Source: Alphaproteobacteria bacterium (lineage in GTDB: Bacteria > Pseudomonadota > Alphaproteobacteria > Micavibrionales > Micavibrionaceae). From it: a stretch of 6,049 nt of DNA. Shown here piece by piece: positions 1-5,295 of this stretch (positions are counted from its first letter, which is position 1; each line of letters begins with the position of its first letter). The translations under genes were made by a program, and so were the position numbers. The notes beneath the pieces were generated by a model. The model saw nothing but the letters and a program-made list of their open reading frames with translations. It was not told where the DNA came from and made no database searches. The stretch is taken from positions 1 through 6,049 of the forward strand of contig JAESUK010000035.1 of NCBI GenBank assembly GCA_016763095.1, written 5' to 3'.

Positions 1-68
1 GAGGCAAAATCGGTATCGAGGCGAACCGATCGGCGAAATCTTGGTGTTATTGAAACGGAATCGCTCAT
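1..68 (-). CDS. 5' end of the next gene in the DUF4007 operon (partial; possible SspC-like ATPase)
   Basis: On the minus strand an ATG at 68-66 overlaps the TGA of the DUF4007 gene as ATGA. The frame stays open to the window edge, giving 22 codons that begin MSDSVSITPRFRRSVRLD. A 4-nt stop/start overlap is the classic sign of translational coupling in a tight operon. The fragment carries no diagnostic motif. The run of R/RSVRLD near the N-terminus resembles, from memory only, large ATP-binding proteins that follow DUF4007 genes in Ssp-type phosphorothioation loci (SspC). The ATGA overlap and open frame are seen directly; the product is inference and the sequence to the left would settle it. 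Confidence 0.55.
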   Translation of the reverse strand, partial: MSDSVSITPRFRRSVRLDTDFA

Positions 69-1003
69 GCGGCCACCCGCAAGCGATCGCTCATCAGCGC
101 TTCGCGCAGAATGCGTCGCTCCGATTTCATCGACCGTTTTTTGGCGCGGATGATCTGTCGCAGTCCTGCTGTTTCTGACCAAGCCAATGCTCCACCTGAA
201 ATTTCTTCGAGCTGCTCAAGGCGATCAACGATGTCATCCTCATCAAGCAAGAATACTCGGCCCGGGGAACCGGGCGCATAAGCGGCATTTTCAAATGACA
301 TAGTTGCCTGATCAGGTGCAAATTTTGCCCAGAACTCATTGAAGCAATGAAGGAATACTGAATTGGGTAAATTCGGCTTTCGCCCTCGGGACAGACGCGA
401 CCGCGTTTTATCCATCGGACGGATCAGCCCAAGTTCAGCAAGTATGGATTCTCCCGCTTCGCTTGAGCCGCGGCCACCGATATAGGTCCTGAGAAGGCAT
501 TGCAGATCCCGATCAACTGTTGTTGACGCCACTCGGCGCCACCCACGTTCTTGTGCAAGTTTAAGAAGAGGTGCGACGATATCCTGCCGAACAAAACTGC
601 CTCCTCTAAACTCGTTAAACAGCCAATAGGCTGATGTGAGCCGAGGACGGGAGACCAAATGCCAATGAAGCAGCCAAAGTGAAGCATCCTCTTCTAGATA
701 CGGATCAATTCCATCCTCGCCGAATAGCATCGACCCAAGCCATGTTGTCTCAAGGCCTTCTTTAGTTTCTTCAAGTATCCCCGCGCCGATCGCCCAATGC
801 CGAATTGCGCCGACCATGTTCCGACCCACGCCAAAGCGTGCGATTGATTCCGGATCCCGGAAAACATGCACAGCGTCTTTCGCTGTTGGTGCTTCGCTGA
901 CGGCGCGATACGCCTTTTGCAGCCAACCATAGCGTAAAGGAAAGGTCTCATGTCCCGAGAAAGATGGACGATAATCGTCTGATTTTAAATCTTGTGCGCT
1001 CAC
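65..1003 (-). CDS. sspB: DUF4007 family protein, SspB-like component of DNA phosphorothioation system
   Basis: A protein of 312 residues. The N-terminus carries the hallmark of the DUF4007 family, FSGHETFPLRYGWL at residues 15-28, followed by FGVGRNMVGAIRHW (57-70) and the conserved DPYLEEDASLWLLHWH stretch (100-115). I know this family as a partner of cysteine desulfurase and PAPS-reductase-like genes in DNA phosphorothioation loci. I recall SspB, reported as a DNA nickase, as belonging to it, but I see no nuclease motif I can name. The start chosen is GTG at 1003-1001, because AGGAGGT lies 3 nt upstream (1013-1007). The open frame extends 15 codons further to a GTG at 1048, but that version would translate through the ribosome binding site. 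The gene is divergent from the desulfurase and overlaps the next minus-strand gene by 4 nt. The family is secure; the SspB role rests on context. Confidence 0.85.
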   Translation of the reverse strand: MSAQDLKSDDYRPSFSGHETFPLRYGWLQKAYRAVSEAPTAKDAVHVFRDPESIARFGVGRNMVGAIRHWAIGAGILEETKEGLETTWLGSMLFGEDGIDPYLEEDASLWLLHWHLVSRPRLTSAYWLFNEFRGGSFVRQDIVAPLLKLAQERGWRRVASTTVDRDLQCLLRTYIGGRGSSEAGESILAELGLIRPMDKTRSRLSRGRKPNLPNSVFLHCFNEFWAKFAPDQATMSFENAAYAPGSPGRVFLLDEDDIVDRLEQLEEISGGALAWSETAGLRQIIRAKKRSMKSERRILREALMSDRLRVAA

Positions 1004-1006
1004 TTG

Positions 1007-1013
1007 ACCTCCT
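1007..1013 (-). promoter_or_regulatory. Ribosome binding site that sets the DUF4007 start
   Basis: On the minus strand, AGGAGGT sits 3 nt before the GTG at 1003-1001 (AGGAGG plus 4 nt). It is a near-perfect Shine-Dalgarno match and favours this start over the upstream GTG at 1048 or the ATG at 1024-1022, neither of which has a comparable site. Confidence 0.75.
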
Positions 1014-1023
1014 GGGGATATCA

Positions 1024-1070
1024 TCCAGTATGCAGGTCCGTTATACACGTACTGGAGACTTCGTCCAGTA
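1024..1070. promoter_or_regulatory. Three copies of TCCAGTA in the divergent promoter region (putative operator)
   Basis: The 7-mer TCCAGTA occurs at 1024-1030 and 1064-1070 on the plus strand, and its exact complement TACTGGA at 1050-1056. The two plus-strand copies extend to TCCAGTAT. They are 40 bp apart, about four helical turns, so they face the same side of the helix. The last two copies form an inverted pair, and one lies inside the candidate minus-strand promoter while another overlaps its -35 box. This arrangement suits a repressor acting on both divergent genes. The repeats are seen directly; the operator role is inferred and the binding protein is unknown. Confidence 0.55.
1040..1067 (-). 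promoter_or_regulatory. Candidate sigma-70-type promoter of the DUF4007 operon
   Basis: On the minus strand, TGGACG (1067-1062) and TATAAC (1045-1040) are separated by 16 bp, with four of six and five of six matches to consensus. Transcription would begin around 1033, giving a leader of about 30 nt before the GTG. One TCCAGTA copy lies in the spacer and another overlaps the -35 box. For the divergent desulfurase I see only weaker candidates, such as TATACA at 1042-1047, which would overlap this -10. Confidence 0.4.
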
Positions 1071-1081
1071 TTGAGGGCAAC

Positions 1082-2221
1082 ATGCAGGTTGGTGAAACCA
1101 TCTATCTTGATTATCAGGCTTCAACGCCTGTCGATGAGCGTGTCTTGAAGGTCATGCAAGAGGCGTCGGCTACGCTTTTTGCTAACCCACACGCAGCCGA
1201 TCATGCGCTCGGGTGGCACGCCGCTGCAGCCATTGAAAAAGCAGCCTCTCAGGTGGCAAATCTCTTTGATCTTCAAGGTGATGACGTGATTTTTACGTCA
1301 GGCGCAAGCGAAGCAAACGCGATGGTGTTTCGCACAGCGCAGGCTATTGCCGAACGGTCTCAGCGAACCAAAGTTTTGGTTGGTGTGGCTGACCACGGGT
1401 CGATACTCAACGAAGCGGAAAGCAGTGGTCTGGAAGTCCAATATATTGCCCTCGATAAGCGTGGGGCACCCGATCCTGAATTTTTGAAAACGATGCTAAG
1501 CGATGCTACCGCTCTCGTATCTATTATTGGCGTTAACAATGAGAACGGTGCGATTGCTGATCTTGGAGCGATTTCAGACTTGTGCAAATCGCATGGTGTC
1601 CTGCTCCATGTTGATCTTTCTCAAGCGCCTCTTGCGATGGATATCGACCTTCTTGAACTCGAAATTGGCTTAGCCACCATATCTGCCCACAAACTTTATG
1701 GTCCCAAAGGAGTTGGTGCTCTTCTGACGGGGCCGGGCGCTTCGGAGATGGTAAAGCCCGTTGTTGTTGGCGCCGGGCAACAGGGGGGACGACGTGGTGG
1801 CACTATGCCGACAGAACTGATCGTCGGTTTTGGTGAGGCCTGTCGGATTGTTGGAGAGGCCGGACAAACTGAACGCGAAAGCTTGGCAGCTATTCGTGAT
1901 CTTTTCGTGAGAAAACTTGAAGAAAAACAACTCGCTACATTGGTTGGATCGCTGGAATACCGACATCCTGGAAATGCCCTAATGCGGTTTCAAGGTCGCG
2001 ACGCCTCAGATCTTTTGGCGCGTCTGCAGCCACAGATCGCAGCATCTACACAATCAGCATGTTCGTCCGGATCTATTGAGCCATCCCATGTCTTGCAGGC
2101 AATGGGCTTTGACCACCAAATGGCATCAGAGTGCATTCGTTTCAGTTTTGGAAGGTTTTCGACTGTACAGCAAGTGAGTGCAGCCATTGGTGTTTTGTCG
2201 GCGACTCTTGAATTGGCATGA
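1082..2221 (+). CDS. sspA: Cysteine desulfurase (SspA/DndA/IscS-like)
   Basis: A 379-residue class V aminotransferase-fold, PLP-dependent enzyme that takes sulfur from L-cysteine as an enzyme-bound persulfide. Visible features are LDYQASTPVD at 9-18, GASEANA at 74-80, the PLP-stacking His105 (ADHGS), Asn155 (NNENG), Asp178 and Gln181 (HVDLSQA), Lys204 forming the Schiff base (SAHKLYGPKG), and the sulfur-accepting Cys327 (SACSSGS). The length is usual for IscS/NifS proteins. The start is ATG 1082, with GAGGG at 1073-1077; an upstream ATG at 992 would run through the divergent promoter region. Its neighbour is a DUF4007 gene and no Fe-S assembly gene (iscU, sufB) is present, so a role as the sulfur donor of a phosphorothioation system is more likely than housekeeping Fe-S synthesis. 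The enzyme class is near certain; SspA versus DndA is an inference from the divergent arrangement. Confidence 0.93.
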   Translation: MQVGETIYLDYQASTPVDERVLKVMQEASATLFANPHAADHALGWHAAAAIEKAASQVANLFDLQGDDVIFTSGASEANAMVFRTAQAIAERSQRTKVLVGVADHGSILNEAESSGLEVQYIALDKRGAPDPEFLKTMLSDATALVSIIGVNNENGAIADLGAISDLCKSHGVLLHVDLSQAPLAMDIDLLELEIGLATISAHKLYGPKGVGALLTGPGASEMVKPVVVGAGQQGGRRGGTMPTELIVGFGEACRIVGEAGQTERESLAAIRDLFVRKLEEKQLATLVGSLEYRHPGNALMRFQGRDASDLLARLQPQIAASTQSACSSGSIEPSHVLQAMGFDHQMASECIRFSFGRFSTVQQVSAAIGVLSATLELA

Positions 2222-2233
2222 CCGACCAGTGGC

Positions 2234-2246
2234 CTTGCATTGCAAG
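2234..2246. repeat. Short perfect dyad CTTGCA-T-TGCAAG after the desulfurase stop
   Basis: The 13-bp dyad lies 13 nt downstream of the desulfurase TGA. The one-base centre is too small for an RNA hairpin loop, so a protein-binding site is more plausible than a terminator. The rest of the 166-nt gap up to the next start holds no gene I can support. A TATAAA at 2296-2301 with TTGCGT at 2271-2276 could be a promoter for the downstream gene, but the 19-bp spacing makes it weak. Confidence 0.3.
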
Positions 2247-2387
2247 CTGTTCCATTCCGTAGCGACCAAATTGCGTTCTCCATCAGACATTGCAGTATAA
2301 ATCCGCCTGAGCTGTTGCATAATGTCAGAAAGACGAGCGTATTTGGCCAACTGATAGCCAGGTCGAAATTTTTGGATGGACGGCACA

Positions 2388-3434
2388 ATGAATGTTACCA
2401 AAGAAGCCTACGAGCAAAATTACCAACAGTTCCGATCATTAAATCAAATCATGTGGCAAATTCCCGTCTTGGCCATGACGTTGACTGGCGGACTCTGGTT
2501 TGGTGTCTCAACCATCGATAACAATGCTATGTTGGTTACTATCCTCCTGCTGACGGCTGTTGTGGTTAATTTACTGTTATGCGGAGTACTAGTTCGATTC
2601 AGACACGTTATGGGATGCTACCTCGGTTGGCTTAAGATCGCCGATTCAGATGGCTTTGTAGATGCCAGCCTGATGTCTACGTCTGCCACTAGACTGGAAA
2701 AATTCTGCAATAAGGACAAAATGGTTCACTTTTTGTTCTTATCCATGTTAGTTTGGGCGTCAGTCTGCAGTGCGGTGGTTTTGGCTGGGTTTTGGATTGA
2801 AAGATTGGGGAGTATAAACTTGAGCAACAGTAATCCATCTTTGGAATTTTACGATGAGCACGCCGTCGCTCTGGCGGATAGCTACGAGTCAGTTGCTTTC
2901 GAGAAAGCCTATCCCTTCTTGGCTAAAACATTCACTGTCGCCTCGTCACCGTTGGTCGTTCTCGATATTGGTGCAGGTACCGGTCGCGACGCAGCGTGGA
3001 TTTCCTCAAAGGGTCACACCGTTTTAGCCGTCGAACCGTCCTCATCCATGTTGACCATCGCTAAGAATCTGCACCCGTCGGAACGGATCACTTGGCTGAA
3101 GAGTGAATTGCCTCAGTTGAATCATCTCGACGCCAGCACAGGTGGTTTTGATGTCATTCTCCTCAATGCCGTTTGGATGCATATTTTCCCCCAAGATCGT
3201 GCAACTTCATTACAGCGCATCAAAGAGCTCTTGAATCCGGGTGGGTCAATCTTTGTTTCCCTGAGGCTTGGGCCGGTCAATGAAGGGCGCGGCATGTTTG
3301 AAATTTCAGGTTCCCAATTTGCTCTTGATGCAAAAGAGGCAGGCTTCGACGTTGTGCAACGCGGGGACTATGAAGATCTGTTGGGTCGTGCAGAGGTTAG
3401 CTGGAAGATGTTTGAACTCAAGCTCGGTGGTTGA
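2388..3434 (+). CDS. Membrane-anchored class I SAM-dependent methyltransferase (fusion protein)
   Basis: 348 residues in two parts. Residues 1-144 hold three strongly hydrophobic segments, about 22-42, 48-70 and 113-136, with a polar stretch between the second and third. I do not recognise this domain with certainty. Residues 145-348 are a complete Rossmann methyltransferase of the Methyltransf_11/12 type: motif I VLDIGAGTGR (191-200), an acidic residue ending the second strand (Glu216 in AVEPS), LLNAVWMHI (258-266), and the LLNPGG turn with its following strand (281-291). There is no NPPY/DPPY motif, so it does not look like a classical DNA N-methyltransferase; small-molecule, RNA or protein substrates are all possible. 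ATG 2388 is preferred over ATG 2376 because GGA at 2378-2380 is well spaced to it, though both are plausible. It is co-directional with the desulfurase, 166 nt away. An internal ribosome site at the domain boundary raises the possibility of two products. Confidence 0.82.
   Translation: MNVTKEAYEQNYQQFRSLNQIMWQIPVLAMTLTGGLWFGVSTIDNNAMLVTILLLTAVVVNLLLCGVLVRFRHVMGCYLGWLKIADSDGFVDASLMSTSATRLEKFCNKDKMVHFLFLSMLVWASVCSAVVLAGFWIERLGSINLSNSNPSLEFYDEHAVALADSYESVAFEKAYPFLAKTFTVASSPLVVLDIGAGTGRDAAWISSKGHTVLAVEPSSSMLTIAKNLHPSERITWLKSELPQLNHLDASTGGFDVILLNAVWMHIFPQDRATSLQRIKELLNPGGSIFVSLRLGPVNEGRGMFEISGSQFALDAKEAGFDVVQRGDYEDLLGRAEVSWKMFELKLGG
2807..2822 (+). promoter_or_regulatory. Internal ribosome binding site plus in-frame TTG at the methyltransferase domain boundary
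   Basis: GGGGAG at 2807-2812 is followed after exactly 7 nt by TTG at 2820-2822, in frame with the fusion gene (codon 145). Translation from here would give a soluble 204-residue methyltransferase beginning (M)SNSNPSLEFYDEHA, which is a natural N-terminus for such an enzyme. The +1 frame has stops at 2815-2817 (TAA) and 2821-2823 (TGA), the latter overlapping the TTG as TTGA, as if an upstream reading frame once ended here. Use of this start is inference. Confidence 0.5.
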
Positions 3435-3442
3435 CGGCTAAG

Positions 3443-3464
3443 ACCGCGAATTGGAATTCGCGGT
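3443..3464. repeat. Perfect 10-bp inverted repeat after the methyltransferase gene
   Basis: ACCGCGAATT (3443-3452) and its exact complement AATTCGCGGT (3455-3464) flank a central GG, starting 8 nt after the TGA. In RNA the innermost pairs must open, leaving a stem of about 8 bp with CCGCG at its base. No U-tract follows on either strand, so it is not a canonical intrinsic terminator. It may still end or stabilise the transcript, or bind a protein as a DNA dyad. Confidence 0.5.
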
Positions 3465-3520
3465 GTATGTCAGGGCTTGGACAACACGATTAGGGTCCGG
3501 TTTCTCGCCCAATTCTTACA

Positions 3521-3534
3521 TGTTTTATAAAACA
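3521..3534. promoter_or_regulatory. 14-bp palindrome upstream of the abiE remnant, probable autoregulatory operator
   Basis: TGTTTTATAAAACA is a perfect palindrome. Its half-site TAAAACA (3528-3534) recurs at 3574-3580, in both cases closely followed by CATAC. The palindrome contains a TATAAA that could be a -10 element, though I find no good -35. AbiEi antitoxins are known to repress their own promoter by binding inverted repeats, so this is a likely relic of that control. The rest of 3435-3611 holds no gene I can support. Confidence 0.5.
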
Positions 3535-3611
3535 CACATACCATGGCATGGAATTACCGCTATTAATATTCAGTAAAACATACTCTATTTTCTGACAACA
3601 GGAGATAGAAG

Positions 3612-4207
3612 ATGATCATGTCGAAGATTCTACAAAGCATCAAAGGTAAGGGCCGTGGTGCAATATTTGCGCCAACGGACCTGTTGGACTTGGGATCACG
3701 TGCCAGCGTTGATCAGGCTTTGTCGCGTCTGGCGGATCAAGGTGTGATCAGGCGGCTTACACGCGGGCTCTATGATTATCCAAAGCCGAGCACGCGGTTT
3801 GGTACGGTCTATCCTTCAGTTGATGACGTGGCCTAGGCGATCGCGCGAAAGGATCACCATGTCCTTCAGGTTTCTCCTGCAACAGCTGCAAATCAATTTG
3901 GGCTTTCAACACAAGTACCCTCAAAGACGACTTACATGACGGACGGGCCATCGCGAACAAAGACGGTTGGGCGACAGGTGATCCATTTTATGAACGCTTC
4001 GCGCAAAACACTTGTTGGGCCGGCCAAATGTCGGGCGCTATTTTTCAAGCACTTCGATATGTTGGCAAAGACGGTGTGACAGATCAAATCATTAGCACGC
4101 TGGCGCATGCGTTGAGTGACAAGGATCGGGACCAGTTGCAAAAGTAAGTCAGGCAAGTGGCCGCTTGGATGTTGCCAGTCGTGCAACAGATTACTGCGCG
4201 GATCTGA
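3612..4207 (+). pseudogene. Type IV toxin-antitoxin system AbiEi family antitoxin (DUF6088), degraded
   Basis: The antitoxin and transcriptional repressor of an abiE pair, now broken. Translation starts at ATG 3612 behind AGGAG (3600-3604). The first 74 residues keep the winged-helix signature: DLLDLGSRASVDQALSRL, then QGVIRRLTRGLYDYP. A TAG at 3834-3836 then replaces what is usually a Gln after DDVA. The same frame goes on with recognisable family sequence (ARKDHHVLQVS, NQFGLSTQVPSKTTYMTDGPSR, written here in part) up to KTLVG. One base has been lost from a G run at 4017-4019, since the next frame resumes at once as AGQMSGAIFQALRYVGKDG. A second stop, TAA at 4145-4147, interrupts that frame, which finally ends at TGA 4205-4207, one base before the toxin ATG. 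Two nonsense changes and one frameshift rule out a functional full-length protein; a 74-residue DNA-binding fragment could still be made. Confidence 0.85.
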
Positions 4208-4208
4208 T

Positions 4209-4990
4209 ATGGACAGTTTTGCAAGTGAGCCACCCGCACAGCGTGCGGAAGCATTCCAAGAAGCCGCAGCTCAGTTAGGGTTTTCTCAGGCGATCATCGA
4301 GAAAGATTTCTGGGTGTGCTGGTCGCTTGGTAAACTCTTTACGCTTCCTTCTTTTGGCGATCAGCTGATCTTCAAAGGCGGTACTTCACTGTCCAAAGCC
4401 TACGATGTCATCCACCGATTTTCGGAAGATGTGGATCTGTCGCTTGACCGAGCGCCACTCGGATTTATCGGTGACGATGATCCAGAAAGCCCTGAACTGT
4501 CTGGAGGTAAACGTAAGGCGCTTTTACAAGATCTGCAGAAGGCGGCAGAGGAAACTGTAAACGGGCCGCTCCAGGCAGAACTGAACGCCGCCTTCGATGT
4601 ACATCTGGACCAAGATTTCCAGCTTTCGGTTGATCCTCATGATGCACAAACACTTCTGTTTGCTTACCCGTCTGAACCCAAGAGAAAAGCTTCTCAAGGT
4701 TACGTCAAACCTGTCATTCGATTTGAGTTTGGCGTGCGCGGGGTGCTACTGCCTGCCGAAGATCTGATCATCAAACCGTATTTGTCTGACGCATTTCCCG
4801 ACTTGTTGGGTTCGTCTGAAACGTCTGCGCGGGTCCTTGGGATTGAGCGCACCTTCTGTGAAGTGCTGAATTAGCGGCAGCATTGCGCCGTGATTTGGCG
4901 GGCATGAAAGAAATGATCATCAGTCCAGCACCTGATTTTGATGACATCTTATCAAAGATTGAAATGCTTGAGGCTGATGTAAACGGCTGA
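4209..4990 (+). pseudogene. Nucleotidyl transferase AbiEii/AbiGii toxin family protein, internally deleted
   Basis: The toxin partner of the preceding antitoxin. It starts at ATG 4209, one base after the antitoxin stop, so the two were translationally coupled. It reads as 221 residues to TAG 4872-4874. The nucleotidyltransferase core is intact: EKDFWVCWSLGKLF (31-44), FKGGTSLSKAYD (55-66), and the metal-binding SEDVDLSLD (72-80). Near ARVLGIERTF (the family usually continues with W-E-K) the frame is lost and stops. The family C-terminus is still present in another frame from 4874: ALRRDLAGMKEMI, then PDFDDILSKIEMLEADVNG, ending at TGA 4988-4990. Between the two parts several dozen residues of the usual family sequence, including the helical region after RTFWEK, are missing. 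This points to a deletion near 4855-4875 that also shifted frame. The truncated protein could fold in its N-terminal half, but I expect it to be inactive. Confidence 0.85.
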
Positions 4991-5295
4991 GCCCTGCATC
5001 GACAAAACTGTACATTTCATTTGCCGTTGCACGAGAGCACAGGCATGCGGTGCAAGTGATGAATTCCTGCTTGCTGCTACCGCCCAAATGCGCGCTTTCT
5101 CCCACCTCTGCGCCGCACCTGAAGCTTCTCCTCAGTATAAATACGCCTCACTTCTTATGGTTCACTTGAAAGCCTTCCCGCGCGACCATCACATGGATCC
5201 GTCGGTATCCAAAGAATAGGAGAAAGCTCTGTTTTGCTTTCGATCTGATTCATAGGAATTGAGCAGTTTGTCTGGTCATTTCCGCATCTTTCAAC
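4991..5295. other. Gene-free 305-bp stretch between the abiE remnant and the TPR gene
   Basis: It holds the IS3-type transposase relic described separately (5080-5213). A short inverted repeat, GAAAGC at 5222-5227 and GCTTTC at 5236-5241, lies just past the 3' end of the TPR gene and could be a weak hairpin for its transcript, but lacks a U-tract. Nothing else is supported: no tRNA, no further reading frame with coding character, and no clear terminal inverted repeats of the IS. Confidence 0.6.
5080..5213 (-). mobile_element. Relic of an IS3-family transposase (OrfB, HTH_21/pre-rve region)
   Basis: Read on the minus strand, 5213-5151 encodes FGYRRIHVMVAREGF followed by QVNHKK. After loss of one G, 5151-5080 continues as VRRIYTEEKLQVRRRGGRKR. 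Together this is the conserved segment of IS3-family OrfB just before the DDE integrase core (GYRRIH...VNHK.V.R.Y.EE.LQ.R). Only about 45 codons are recognisable. They are frameshifted after AAGAAG (5156-5151) and end at a TAG (5079-5077), and no DDE catalytic residues or terminal repeats are visible. It is a non-functional scar of an old insertion, next to the decayed toxin-antitoxin pair. The family assignment is from motif recognition. Confidence 0.75.

Noticed and set aside
1024..1070. DndB-type operator TACG-N10-CGTA, recalled from Salmonella dnd regulation
   Set aside because: Only a lone CGTA at 1048-1051 is present; no TACG stands at the required distance.
992..1081. Upstream ATG extension of the desulfurase by 30 residues
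   Set aside because: It would cover the divergent promoter and repeat region, has no ribosome site, and adds sequence unlike the family; ATG 1082 has GAGGG in place and begins directly before the conserved LDYQAST.
2293..2308. Near-identical 16-mer shared with 5133-5148 (CAGTATAAAT-N-CGCCT)
   Set aside because: Both complements encode RRIYT, but the flanks do not match, and the first site has no other IS3-like residues. Treated as coincidence.
2126..2401. Minus-strand reading frame covering the gap after the desulfurase
   Set aside because: It overlaps the desulfurase 3' end, has no convincing ribosome site or family resemblance, and is best explained as chance. A plus-strand frame over 2240-2521 is rejected for the same reasons.
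3834..3836. TAG read through as a sense codon in the antitoxin
   Set aside because: A second stop and a one-base deletion follow downstream, so suppression of this codon alone could not restore the protein.
4991..5079. Continuation of the IS relic leftward (minus-strand NEMYSFVDAGLS resembling the RWSxDFVxDAL motif)
   Set aside because: The likeness needs gaps at key residues, including the first catalytic Asp; too weak to extend the element.
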